Shown one piece after another: positions 1 to 9,013 of a DNA stretch of 12,042 nucleotides. This stretch comes from an uncultured Collinsella sp. Its GTDB lineage: Bacteria; Actinomycetota; Coriobacteriia; Coriobacteriales; Coriobacteriaceae. The notes under the pieces were generated by a model. It was given only the letters and a program-made list of their open reading frames with translations, had not been told where the DNA came from and did no database searches. Positions within the stretch are counted from its first letter, which is position 1; each line of letters begins with the position of its first letter. The position numbers and the translations under genes were made by a program. Location: assembly GCA_902494375.1 (NCBI GenBank), contig CABUTL010000020.1, forward strand, positions 1 to 12,042, read 5' to 3'.

Positions 1-463
1 AGGCGTTGATCTTCATGGTCTCGCCCTTGTACTCGACCTTGGTGTCGCGCGGAACGGAAATGAGCGTCGCCTGCTTTTGCGTGGGGTCGATGCGTGCCAG
101 GATAATCGAGTCGGCACGATACGTATCCTCGCCCGGACGGCCGTCGGTGCCAAGAAGCAGCACGTAGAACGGATCCTTTGCCTCATCGGTGTCAACCAGA
201 ACCCGACGCAGATTGTCGGTAATGACATTAGAATCGCCGAGCTTGCCCATAATGGTGGCAAACCACAGGCCGGCAGCGGTAGTGGCACTCAGCAGCACGC
301 CAAGCACGACAATGAGCGCGACGTGACGAATCGTGTGGCTACGACGACGTTGGCGAGCGCGCTCGGAATAGCGAGCCACGTTATCGCGACTGTAGATCTT
401 GGCCTGCGCACCAGTTGAGGGTCTTCGGGCGGTGGTATCCGCGAGGGGCTTTTTATTAAACAT
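1..463 (-). CDS. LytR-CpsA-Psr (LCP) family cell-wall polymer transferase, N-terminal part
   Basis: The frame starts at the ATG at 463-461 and stays open for 154 codons to the window edge, so the C-terminal part is missing. Residues 1-50 are polar and basic, with an arginine cluster at about 38-50 (RARQRRR). One membrane segment follows at about 50-71, giving an N-in, C-out topology. The extracytoplasmic part then shows the hallmarks of the LCP domain: LLLGTDGRPGEDTYRADSII, then ISVPRDTKV, then KINA at the cut edge. LCP enzymes transfer undecaprenyl-linked glycopolymers (teichoic acid, capsule or arabinogalactan type) onto peptidoglycan at the outer membrane face; older annotations call them LytR transcriptional regulators. 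The gene starts 12 nt after the murA stop and is probably co-transcribed with it, which fits a wall function. The Shine-Dalgarno is weak (AGGT). The family call is firm; the polymer substrate cannot be read from the sequence. Confidence 0.88.
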   Translation of the reverse strand, partial: MFNKKPLADTTARRPSTGAQAKIYSRDNVARYSERARQRRRSHTIRHVALIVVLGVLLSATTAAGLWFATIMGKLGDSNVITDNLRRVLVDTDEAKDPFYVLLLGTDGRPGEDTYRADSIILARIDPTQKQATLISVPRDTKVEYKGETMKINA

Positions 464-475
464 AGGCAACCTGTA

Positions 476-1759
476 TTAGTAGATGACGGGATCGGGGACG
501 GTAGCATGCTCGACATGCGCGCCGAGCGCCTGCAGCTTTTCGACAAACTGCTCGTAGCCGCGCTTGATGTGATGAATGGCCGAAACCTCGGTCGTCCCGT
601 CGGCGATCAAGCCCGCTACGACGAGGGCCGCTCCGCCACGCAGATCGGGCGAGGTAACCTGTGCACCCGAGAAGCCCTTGACGCCATGAATCATGGCATG
701 ATGACTCTCGATACGAATGTCGGCACCCATGCGCACCAGCTCAGAGGCAAACATAAAGCGATTCTCGAAGATGTTCTCGGTAATAACGGAACTGCCGTCG
801 GCAAGGGCGGAGAGTACCATAATCTGTGCCTGCATGTCCGTCGGGAAGCCGGGGAACGGAAGCGTCTGGATGTCGACCGGCTTGATACGCTCGGCGCGGT
901 TCACATGGACGCCATCCTCGACGCGCTCGCAATCGATGCCCATGAGCTCCATCTTCTTGAGCACCATGCCCAAGTGAATGGGGCAAAAACCCGTGACGTC
1001 GACACCGCGATCGTCGGCCATCAGCGCACCGGCGACGATAAAGGTACCGGCCTCGATGCGGTCGCCCACTACGCGATGGGTAACAGGATGCAGCTCTTCC
1101 ACGCCCTCGATGGTCACGACGGGCGTGCCGGCGCCGACAATCTTAGCGCCCATCTCGTTGAGCATGTTGGCGAGATCGACGATCTCGGGCTCGCGGGCGG
1201 CATTGTCGATAACCGTGGTACCCTGTGCGCGCACAGAGGCCATGATGAGGTTCTCGGTCGCACCGACGCTGGCGAACTCGAGCGTGACGGTGGTACCGCG
1301 CAGACCTTGGGGCGCATTAGCGTTGATGTAACCATGGGCGGTATCGAACTCAACGCCCAGGGCCTCAAGACCAAGAATGTGCATATCGATCTTGCGAGCA
1401 CCCAGGTTGCAGCCGCCCGGCATGGCAATCTTGGCGCGATGGAAGCGACCCAGCAGGGGTCCCATGACGGCGGTGGAAGCACGCATCTTGGCAACGAGCT
1501 CGTAGGGGGCCTCCCAAGAATCGACCTGAGAGGTATCAATCTCGAGCGTGTGCTCGTCGAGAACATCGATCGTAGCGCCCATGCCCTTGAGCACCTTGCC
1601 CATCACGTGGACATCGGAAATATCGGGCACGTTCTGCAGCGTCGTCTTGCCCGGCGCCAGAAGCGTTGCCGCCATGAGTTTGAGTGCGGAGTTCTTGGCG
1701 CCCGAGACGGGCACGGAGCCTCCGATGGCGTGGCCACCCTCAACGCGGATAATATCCAA
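476..1759 (-). CDS. murA: UDP-N-acetylglucosamine 1-carboxyvinyltransferase (MurA)
   Basis: This cytoplasmic enzyme adds enolpyruvate from PEP to UDP-GlcNAc, the first committed step of peptidoglycan synthesis. The product is 427 residues, normal for the family. Visible hallmarks are the N-terminal SGAKNSALK with Lys22-Asn23, the PGGCNLGARKIDMH loop with catalytic Cys117, the PGFPTDMQAQ segment with Asp308, and DLRGGAAL with Arg374 near the end. Because the loop residue is Cys rather than Asp, the enzyme should belong to the fosfomycin-sensitive type (known for the family, not tested here). The start is a TTG at 1759-1757, supported by GAAAGGG at 1772-1766 with 6 nt spacing; an upstream ATG is out of frame and no better in-frame start is seen. 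An intrinsic terminator directly abuts the Shine-Dalgarno, so expression must depend on read-through or on initiation around that hairpin. The LCP gene follows 12 nt later. Some Gram-positives have two murA copies; which paralogue this is cannot be told. Confidence 0.97.
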   Translation of the reverse strand: MDIIRVEGGHAIGGSVPVSGAKNSALKLMAATLLAPGKTTLQNVPDISDVHVMGKVLKGMGATIDVLDEHTLEIDTSQVDSWEAPYELVAKMRASTAVMGPLLGRFHRAKIAMPGGCNLGARKIDMHILGLEALGVEFDTAHGYINANAPQGLRGTTVTLEFASVGATENLIMASVRAQGTTVIDNAAREPEIVDLANMLNEMGAKIVGAGTPVVTIEGVEELHPVTHRVVGDRIEAGTFIVAGALMADDRGVDVTGFCPIHLGMVLKKMELMGIDCERVEDGVHVNRAERIKPVDIQTLPFPGFPTDMQAQIMVLSALADGSSVITENIFENRFMFASELVRMGADIRIESHHAMIHGVKGFSGAQVTSPDLRGGAALVVAGLIADGTTEVSAIHHIKRGYEQFVEKLQALGAHVEHATVPDPVIY

Positions 1760-1772
1760 GGTCTACCCTTTC

Positions 1773-1811
1773 AAAAAGCATGCCCGGGATGGCTGGGCCA
1801 TCCCGGGCATG
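1773..1811 (-). terminator. Intrinsic terminator after atpC, abutting the murA ribosome binding site
   Basis: On the minus strand, a perfect 14-bp inverted repeat (catgcccgggatgg at 1779-1792 against ccatcccgggcatg at 1798-1811) has a 5-nt loop. It is followed after one C by five T (1777-1773). This is a strong Rho-independent terminator, 37 nt after the atpC stop, suited to ending the atp operon. The T-run runs straight into the murA Shine-Dalgarno GAAAGGG (1772-1766), so it may also act as an attenuator or mRNA-stabilising hairpin in the murA leader. Confidence 0.88.
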
Positions 1812-1847
1812 ATGTGTTCGCAAATGGTCGAACGCTAAATCGTTTGA

Positions 1848-2240
1848 CTATTGGGCAAGCTTGAGCTTACACCATGCGATTTCATTATAGAGGTAGGCGC
1901 GGCGTGCATCATCCTCCGACAAATTACCCAGCTTCTCTTCAAAACCTTGAATATCAGCTTTAAGCTTGTCGGCATCGACGGTCGCCAAATCGCAAGCGCG
2001 CTCGGCGAGAACGGTCACGACATCGTCCGCAACCTGGGCATAGCCGCCGGCCACGGCAAACGTGTGGTCGACAGTGCCCATGGCCTTATCGGAAACGCGA
2101 ACGTAACCGCGGTCGATCGTGCAGATCTCGCTGGAGTGAGCGGGCAGGACGCCAAACTCGCCATCCGTGGACGGAATCGACACAAACGCAGCGTCGCCCT
2201 CATAGGCGCAGCTCACGGGGCACACGATGCGGATACGCAT
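1848..2240 (-). CDS. atpC: F1 ATP synthase subunit epsilon
   Basis: The epsilon subunit sits in the central stalk of F1, couples rotation to catalysis and can inhibit ATP hydrolysis. The 130-residue product has the N-terminal beta-sandwich (residues 1 to about 84), with IPSTDGEFGVLPAH at about 22-35 and the AVAGGYAQVADDVVTVLAE stretch at 62-80. A C-terminal helical hairpin follows (about 88-130). A DxxRA pattern at 111-115 (DARRA) recalls the ATP-binding motif of bacterial epsilon subunits, but the usual preceding Ile/Leu is Asp. Four cysteines (7, 11, 40, 83) plus Cys124 are more than usual for this subunit. It is the last gene of the operon: its ATG lies 3 nt beyond the atpD stop, and a strong terminator follows its TAG. 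Identification rests on both the motifs and the operon position. Confidence 0.96.
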   Translation of the reverse strand: MRIRIVCPVSCAYEGDAAFVSIPSTDGEFGVLPAHSSEICTIDRGYVRVSDKAMGTVDHTFAVAGGYAQVADDVVTVLAERACDLATVDADKLKADIQGFEEKLGNLSEDDARRAYLYNEIAWCKLKLAQ

Positions 2241-2243
2241 AAC

Positions 2244-4606
<2,363 letters not shown>

Positions 4607-4611
4607 GGGGC

Positions 4612-6210
4612 TTAGTTCTCCTCTGATCCAGAAACATCCGAATGGTGCTTGGCCATGAACTGCTGCTTGAAGTCGCCGATGACGCGCAAGAGCTCAGCCT
4701 TGGTGTCATCATCGATCTTCTTGGCGCGAACCTTGTCGAGCAGCGAGCCAAAGCCATTGTCCATGTACTCGATGAGCTCGGCACGGAAAGGCAGCACGTC
4801 GGCGATCTCCAGGTCATCCAGGAAGCCCTCGTTGCCAGCGAACAGCGTAACGATCTGCTCGCCAACCTCAAACGGCTTGTAACGCGGCTGCTTCAGGAGC
4901 TCGGTCATGCGGGCACCATGGGTCAGCTGCTTCTGAGTAGCCTCGTCGAGGTCGGAGCCGAACTGCGTAAAGCCGGCGAGCTCCTGGTACGAAGCGAGGT
5001 CCAGACGGAGGTTGCCGGCGACCTGCTTCATAGCCTTGGTCTGCGCGTCGCCACCGACGCGGGACACGGAAATGCCCACGTCGACTGCCGGGCGCTGGCC
5101 CTGGAAGAAGAGCTCGGACTGCAGGTAGATCTGACCATCGGTAATGGAAATGACGTTGGTCGGAATGTAGGCCGAGACGTCGCCGTCCTGGGTCTCGATG
5201 ATCGGAAGAGCCGTCATGGAGCCGTAACCGTTCTTCTTGGACATCTTGACGGCACGCTCGAGCAGACGAGAGTGCAGGTAGAAGATGTCGCCAGGATAGG
5301 CCTCGCGTCCGGGCGGACGATGCAGCGTCAGCGACATCTGACGGTAGGCCACAGCCTGCTTGGACAGGTCGTCGTAGATGACGAGCACGTGGCCGCCGGG
5401 GTTGGTCTCGCTGGCGGGCTTGCCGTCCTCGCCGTTGTACATGAAGAATTCGCCGATAGCGGCACCGGCCATAGGCGCGATGTACTGCATAGGGGCGGAA
5501 TCGGCAGCGGTGGCCGAAACGATGATGGTGTAGTCGAGCGCACCGTGCTGAGCGAGGGTCTCGCGGATGTTGGCAACCGTGGAGGCCTTCTGGCCGATGG
5601 CGACATAGATGCAGACCATGCCCTTGCCGCGCTGGTTGAGGATAGCGTCGATGGCGATGGCGGTCTTACCGGTCTTACGGTCGCCGATGATGAGCTCACG
5701 CTGACCGCGGCCAATAGGCACCATGGAGTCGATAGCGAGCAGACCGGTCTGAACCGGCTCGCACACCGGGGTACGATCGATGACGCCGGGAGCCTTGAAC
5801 TCGATGGGGCGACGGTGCGTGGCGACGATGTCGCCCAGGCCGTCGATGGGCTGGCCGAGCGGATTGACGACGCGGCCGAGCATGGCACGGCTCACGGGGA
5901 TATCCATAATGCGGCCAGTGGTGCGGCACTCGTCGCCTTCCTTGATGGAGTCGACGGCACCAAACAGAACGGCGCCGACCTCGTCACGGTCAAGGTTCTG
6001 GGCAAGGCCGAAGACGGTCTCACCGGTATCGGAGCTCTTGAACTCCAGAAGCTCGCCTGCCATGGCGCTCTTGAGGCCGGAGACGCGCGCGATGCCGTCG
6101 CCTACCTCGTCGACCGTTGAAACCTCATGCGTATCGACCGTCGCGGAGAGGCTCGTGAGCTGCTCCTGCAGTTTCTTGGCGATATCCTGGGCATTGAGGG
6201 TTTCGGACAT
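4612..6210 (-). CDS. atpA: F1 ATP synthase subunit alpha
   Basis: Alpha forms the F1 hexamer with beta; it binds nucleotide at non-catalytic sites and supplies the arginine finger. The 532-residue product shows [10 protein letters not shown] at about 117-126, Walker A GDRKTGKT at 176-183, [20 protein letters not shown] at about 298-317, and SVSRVGG with arginine finger Arg384. A short polar tail ([15 protein letters not shown]) extends somewhat beyond the E. coli C-terminus; it does not resemble a second domain. The ATG at 6210-6208 shares a base with the atpH stop (TAATG), and GGAGGTG lies about 8 nt upstream, so translation is probably coupled to atpH. The sequence is complete with all key residues. 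Confidence 0.99.
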   Translation of the reverse strand: MSETLNAQDIAKKLQEQLTSLSATVDTHEVSTVDEVGDGIARVSGLKSAMAGELLEFKSSDTGETVFGLAQNLDRDEVGAVLFGAVDSIKEGDECRTTGRIMDIPVSRAMLGRVVNPLGQPIDGLGDIVATHRRPIEFKAPGVIDRTPVCEPVQTGLLAIDSMVPIGRGQRELIIGDRKTGKTAIAIDAILNQRGKGMVCIYVAIGQKASTVANIRETLAQHGALDYTIIVSATAADSAPMQYIAPMAGAAIGEFFMYNGEDGKPASETNPGGHVLVIYDDLSKQAVAYRQMSLTLHRPPGREAYPGDIFYLHSRLLERAVKMSKKNGYGSMTALPIIETQDGDVSAYIPTNVISITDGQIYLQSELFFQGQRPAVDVGISVSRVGGDAQTKAMKQVAGNLRLDLASYQELAGFTQFGSDLDEATQKQLTHGARMTELLKQPRYKPFEVGEQIVTLFAGNEGFLDDLEIADVLPFRAELIEYMDNGFGSLLDKVRAKKIDDDTKAELLRVIGDFKQQFMAKHHSDVSGSEEN

Positions 6211-6686
6211 TAGGCTTCACCTCCGTACGAATTAGCAGAGTTTGCGAGGGTCTCCTGCGCGATGCGCAGCTGCGTCTTGACGGAAATGTCACGACGCTCG
6301 CCGCGGGCCTCGAGCACCAGGCCGCCCACGATAGACGGGTCGACCTGCTCGATAAGGAATACCTTGCGGCCGAAGTCCTGCTCGCATTTCTTAGTGATGG
6401 TTTGACGCAGCTCGTCGTCGAGCGGGATCGCCGTGGTGACGGTCACGCCCACTACATCCTCGTCTTCCTCGGCAACATACTTAAAGGCAGCTGCCACCTT
6501 GGGAAGAAGGTCGAGCTGGTCGCGCTTGGACATGGTGTCGAGCACGGCGATGATCTCGGGGCTGGCAGAAGCCAAGCGCTCGATCATCTCGAGGTCCTCG
6601 AACACATGGTTCTCGGCCTTGGCGGCTTCCAAAAGGGAACGCGCGTAGGTCTCGAGCACCTTGTCCTGATAGCGGCTAGTCGGCAT
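6210..6686 (-). CDS. atpH: F1 ATP synthase subunit delta (short form)
   Basis: Delta joins the b-subunit stalk to the top of the F1 head (the stator). The 158-residue product has an N-terminal helical region beginning [18 protein letters not shown], and a C-terminal part ending with [20 protein letters not shown], matching the conserved delta C-terminal pattern. It is about 20 residues shorter than E. coli delta (177), and by eye the loss lies in the N-terminal helical bundle or linker (around residues 45-75) rather than at an end. The ATG at 6686-6684 overlaps the end of atpF by 11 nt. The stop overlaps atpA. Sequence conservation in this family is low, so the operon position contributes to the call. 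Confidence 0.94.
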   Translation of the reverse strand: MPTSRYQDKVLETYARSLLEAAKAENHVFEDLEMIERLASASPEIIAVLDTMSKRDQLDLLPKVAAAFKYVAEEDEDVVGVTVTTAIPLDDELRQTITKKCEQDFGRKVFLIEQVDPSIVGGLVLEARGERRDISVKTQLRIAQETLANSANSYGGEA

Positions 6687-7278
6687 TCAGGCTACCTGCT
6701 TCCTGGATGTAGCGCTCGATGAGCTTCTTCTGCTCGGCATCGTCCTCGAGTGCCTCGCCCACGATCTTGGTGGCGACGGCAACGGACAGGTCGGCGATGG
6801 AGCTCGCGGCACCGGCGTAGATGGACTTGCGCTCGTCCTCGACGGTCGTATGGGCCTTGGCGATGATCTCCTCGGCCTCCTTGTGAGCAGCCTCGATGAT
6901 ACGGGCACGCTCGGACTCGGCGTCCTTACGGGCCTCGAGAACGATGTCGGCAGCCTGACGACGGGCGTCGGTGACGATCGAGTCGGACTCAGCGCGCTTG
7001 GCGATAGCCTCCTGCTTGGTCTTCTCGGCCTCGTCGAGGCTCTCCTCGATCTTCTTGCCGCGCTCCTCCATGGTTTTCATGATGCCCGGCAGGGCGACCT
7101 TGGCCAGCACGATCCAGATAATCAGGAAGGCGATAAGCGCCGGGATGAACTCCGCCATCTTAGGGATGAGGATGTCCGCACCGGCGGCGCCGTCCTCGGC
7201 GAACGCGGAAACCGGCATGAGCAGCGCGGCCGCGGACGCGGAGAGTGCGATCGCGCTCTTCTGGGATGAAAGATTCAT
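6676..7278 (-). CDS. atpF: F0 ATP synthase subunit b with signal-peptide-like N-terminus
   Basis: Subunit b forms the peripheral stalk: one membrane anchor plus a long helix reaching to delta and alpha. The 200-residue product has a membrane segment at about 43-65 (IPALIAFLIIWIVLAKVALP), then a highly charged, Ala/Glu/Lys-rich helix from about 70 to 190, as expected for a dimeric coiled stalk. Unusually, residues 1-27 precede this and look like a type I signal peptide: Lys7, a hydrophobic stretch (AIALSASAAALLMPV), then SAFA followed by EDG. The start ATG at 7278-7276 has GGAG about 8 nt upstream, which supports the long form; internal Met21 and Met41 are alternatives without an evident ribosome binding site. 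It begins 15 nt after atpE, and its end overlaps atpH by 11 nt. Confidence 0.95.
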   Translation of the reverse strand: MNLSSQKSAIALSASAAALLMPVSAFAEDGAAGADILIPKMAEFIPALIAFLIIWIVLAKVALPGIMKTMEERGKKIEESLDEAEKTKQEAIAKRAESDSIVTDARRQAADIVLEARKDAESERARIIEAAHKEAEEIIAKAHTTVEDERKSIYAGAASSIADLSVAVATKIVGEALEDDAEQKKLIERYIQEAGSLNAD

Positions 7279-7293
7279 ACTTGACGCTCCGTG

Positions 7294-7488
7294 CTATTTA
7301 ACGATCAGCGCGACAACGAAGCCGATCAGAGCCAGAGCCTCGCCGAAAGCGGAGCCCATGATGAAGACGGTGAACACGCGGCCCTGGACCTCAGGCTGAC
7401 GGGCCATAGCACCCGTAGCACCCAGAGCAGACAGGCCGATAGCAAGACCAGCGCCGATAACACCGAGACCGTAACCGATAACTCCCAC
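7294..7488 (-). CDS. atpE: F0 ATP synthase subunit c (proton-binding ring subunit)
   Basis: Subunit c is a two-helix hairpin that oligomerises into the rotor ring and carries the translocated ion. The 64-residue product is near the short end for the family. Helix 1 (about 3-26) is Gly/Ala-rich, with GAGLAIGLSALGATG. The polar loop is ARQPE at 29-33, and helix 2 (about 38-63) has the essential carboxylate Glu50 in SAFGEALAL. The Gln of helix 1 and the Ser/Thr after the Glu that mark sodium-binding rings are absent (Ile17 and Ala51 instead), so protons are the likely ion. The start is a GTG at 7488-7486 behind a strong AAAGGAGG; an in-frame stop at 7515-7513 rules out a longer form. A strong initiation site fits the need for many c copies per complex. 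Confidence 0.97.
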   Translation of the reverse strand: MGVIGYGLGVIGAGLAIGLSALGATGAMARQPEVQGRVFTVFIMGSAFGEALALIGFVVALIVK

Positions 7489-7524
7489 GATTCCTCCTTT
7501 GTCGTGCGTGTCTTATTTCACGCA
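7489..7524 (-). promoter_or_regulatory. atpE leader: stem-loop followed by strong ribosome binding site
   Basis: The 124-nt gap between atpB and atpE is the only sizeable spacer inside the operon. Just before the atpE Shine-Dalgarno AAAGGAGG (7500-7493) lies a perfect 6-bp inverted repeat, TGCGTG at 7505-7510 with CACGCA at 7519-7524, around an A/T-rich 8-nt loop. No T-run follows it, so it is not a terminator. It may protect a processed 5' end or keep the ribosome site open, as in other atp operons where atpE is translated more than its neighbours. The role is inferred. Confidence 0.45.
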
Positions 7525-7612
7525 GGATAACCTTTTTATAACTGCCGGGCTCCATGGGTACGGGCACCGGCGGTTTAACGAATTGCCTTACCTTTAAGGC
7601 GCGAACGGAAGA

Positions 7613-8416
7613 CTACTCCTCCTCCGCGACCTCCTCTGCCTCGGAGACATACACGGCGGTAAGGACCGTGAAGACGTAAGCCTGGATGGCGCCGACCACA
7701 AGCTCGATCGCATAGATCAGGATGAGAATGGCAAGCCAGGCCAGCGAAGGCAGGGCGCCGACGGCGTGGGCCGCGGAAACCTGCTGAAGCAGCGGCTGCA
7801 TGAACATGCTCGCCATGATGGCGAACGAGCCCATGACCACGTGTCCTGCGAACATGTTGCAGAACAGACGGACGGCGAGCGTGATGAGGCGCAGGAAGGT
7901 CGAGAAAAGCTCGACGACCCACACGAGCACGTTCATCGGGAAGCTCACGCCCTGCGGAGCGAGGCTCTTGATGTAGCCGATCACGCCGTGAGCCTTGCAT
8001 CCGTAGTAGATGAAGTACACGAAGGCGAAGATGGCGAGCGCGGCGGTGGAGCCGATTGCGCCGGTGCCGGGCTTCATTCCCGGAATCAGGCCGATCATGT
8101 TGTTGATCAGGATGAACAGGAAAAGCGAGCACAGGAACGGGAAGTGCTTCTTCCAGTTCTCACCCACGACGCCCTTGCCGATATCGTTCTCGACGTACTC
8201 GATGATGTACTCGAAACCGTTGACGAAGAAGCCCTTGGGAACCAGGGTCTGCTTCTTCTTGAACACGGCCAGGACGATCAGGAGCACGATCGTGGAGACG
8301 ATCAGCCAAAACGAGTACTGCGTGATGCCGCAGCTCAGATCGCCCACGACAGGGGTGGAGCTGAACTCGCTGACCAGATGATTAATCTCATCAGGCAGCT
8401 TTTCAAAAATTTCCAC
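7613..8416 (-). CDS. atpB: F0 ATP synthase subunit a
   Basis: Subunit a is the membrane stator that forms the two proton half-channels beside the c-ring. The 267-residue product has several hydrophobic segments (about 33-54, 89-112, 118-140, 157-180, 190-215, 222-255). The essential arginine lies in LAVRLFCNMFAGH (the equivalent of E. coli Arg210). The residue equivalent to E. coli Glu219 is His, as in many non-enterobacterial forms. The conserved Gln of the last helix is in VGAIQAYVFTVLTAVYV. The C-terminus is strongly acidic (SEAEEVAEEE). The start is a GTG at 8416-8414 with AAAGG about 7 nt upstream, 3 nt after the atpI stop. A 124-nt spacer separates it from atpE. Confidence 0.97.
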   Translation of the reverse strand: MEIFEKLPDEINHLVSEFSSTPVVGDLSCGITQYSFWLIVSTIVLLIVLAVFKKKQTLVPKGFFVNGFEYIIEYVENDIGKGVVGENWKKHFPFLCSLFLFILINNMIGLIPGMKPGTGAIGSTAALAIFAFVYFIYYGCKAHGVIGYIKSLAPQGVSFPMNVLVWVVELFSTFLRLITLAVRLFCNMFAGHVVMGSFAIMASMFMQPLLQQVSAAHAVGALPSLAWLAILILIYAIELVVGAIQAYVFTVLTAVYVSEAEEVAEEE

Positions 8417-8419
8417 GAC

Positions 8420-8743
8420 TTACCTTTCGACCTCATGAGGATCTCGCAGCGCCTTGGCGACGCGAACCGCGCAGGCGGCCATAAAGGCCACGAAGCCGAT
8501 CGCCTCGCCCAGGAGGAACATGCGAAATGCCTCTCCGAACAACACAAACACAACCAAGGTAAAGACAAGCAACGCGATTGCCGAGACCGCGAGACTCACC
8601 ATACCCTTGAGCATGTCCGCATTCTGCTTATCGTCAAGAACCGGCTTGAGCGTAAAGACAAACGGAAGGAAGGCAATCGCGCCCGCGATGGCACCTGCAA
8701 CGATAGCGAGCAGATCGGCTATCTGAAACACTGGCGTCCTCAC
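8420..8743 (-). CDS. atpI: Small membrane protein at the AtpI position (putative ATP synthase assembly protein)
   Basis: The 107-residue product has three hydrophobic segments (about 8-32, 46-70, 73-95) and ends in a charged tail (RVAKALRDPHEVER). No catalytic motif is visible. Its size, hydrophobicity and place as first gene of the atp operon, 3 nt before atpB, match AtpI/UncI-type proteins, which assist c-ring assembly or membrane insertion in other bacteria. Sequence resemblance alone would not prove this. The long start is the GTG at 8743-8741, with AAGGA only 2 nt upstream. A second in-frame GTG at 8731-8729 has GAGGA with 5 nt spacing and may be the true start (103 residues). The open frame and operon fit make the gene convincing, the family less so. 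Confidence 0.7.
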   Translation of the reverse strand: MRTPVFQIADLLAIVAGAIAGAIAFLPFVFTLKPVLDDKQNADMLKGMVSLAVSAIALLVFTLVVFVLFGEAFRMFLLGEAIGFVAFMAACAVRVAKALRDPHEVER

Positions 8744-8793
8744 TTTCCTTTTTTATCGCCTCACAGGACAGTTCCCGCCAAACATTGGTGACT

Positions 8794-8821
8794 ATTGTAC
8801 GAGCCAATCGCTAAAGTACAA
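8794..8821 (-). promoter_or_regulatory. Probable atp operon promoter
   Basis: On the minus strand a -10 box TACAAT (8799-8794, five of six matches to TATAAT) lies 16 nt downstream of a weak -35 TTGTAC (8821-8816, three of six matches). Transcription would begin around 8787, leaving a leader of roughly 45 nt before atpI. It is the best candidate in the 270-nt gene-free stretch (8744-9013) and correctly placed for the operon, but it was picked by eye. Confidence 0.45.
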
Positions 8822-8838
8822 CCGAAAAAGCATCGGTT
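8820..8838. repeat. Inverted repeat overlapping the -35 of the atp promoter
   Basis: A perfect 6-bp inverted repeat, AACCGA (8820-8825) and TCGGTT (8833-8838), with a 7-nt spacer, overlaps the upstream edge of the proposed -35 box by two bases. It could be an operator half-site pair or a small hairpin from upstream transcription. Read on the minus strand, a TTTTT lies in the loop and not after the stem, so it is a poor terminator. Function unknown. Confidence 0.3.
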
Positions 8839-8915
8839 AATACGCACCTGTTCGTTTTCTTAAGACCTTCTTTATGCCGCAGGTACGGTAATACGTTTTT
8901 CTCGAACCCCTCAGC

Positions 8916-8969
8916 GCAAAACGTCCGTTAACAGGAGCGCGCGTGGACGTCTTTTGCTCGCCCGCGCGC
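8916..8969 (-). terminator. Terminator-like interlocked hairpins downstream of upp
   Basis: Two inverted repeats interlock here. One is ACGTCC/GGACGT (8921-8926 with 8945-8950), extendable with a 2-nt bulge to 8916-8957; on the minus strand it is followed by TTTT (8921-8918). The other is GCGCGCG/CGCGCGC (8937-8943 with 8963-8969). They cannot both form as simple nested stems, but could alternate or make a pseudoknot-like fold. About 45-100 nt after the upp stop, this is the likely end of the upp transcript. The T-run is short, so termination may be partial. Confidence 0.45.
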
Positions 8970-9013
8970 ACCATTTCTTCGTATTTTCGACGTTAGCCGG
9001 TATGGCCCAGAGA

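Noticed and set aside
506..1864. A 452-codon plus-strand open frame opposite murA.
   Set aside because: Same antisense composition effect; rich in His, Asp, Gly and Leu, with no recognisable fold, and it runs through the terminator hairpin.
4642..6120. A 492-codon plus-strand open frame opposite atpA.
   Set aside because: Shadow of a conserved gene with a repetitive Val/Asp/Gly/Leu composition and no motif.
7575..8132. A 185-codon minus-strand frame overlapping atpB in another frame.
   Set aside because: atpB has all essential subunit a residues in its own frame; the alternative product is Arg/His-rich with no membrane pattern.
8744..9013. A small gene or structured RNA gene in the upp-atp gap.
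   Set aside because: No open frame with a ribosome site and no tRNA or known ncRNA pattern was seen; the structure there is explained by terminator and promoter elements.
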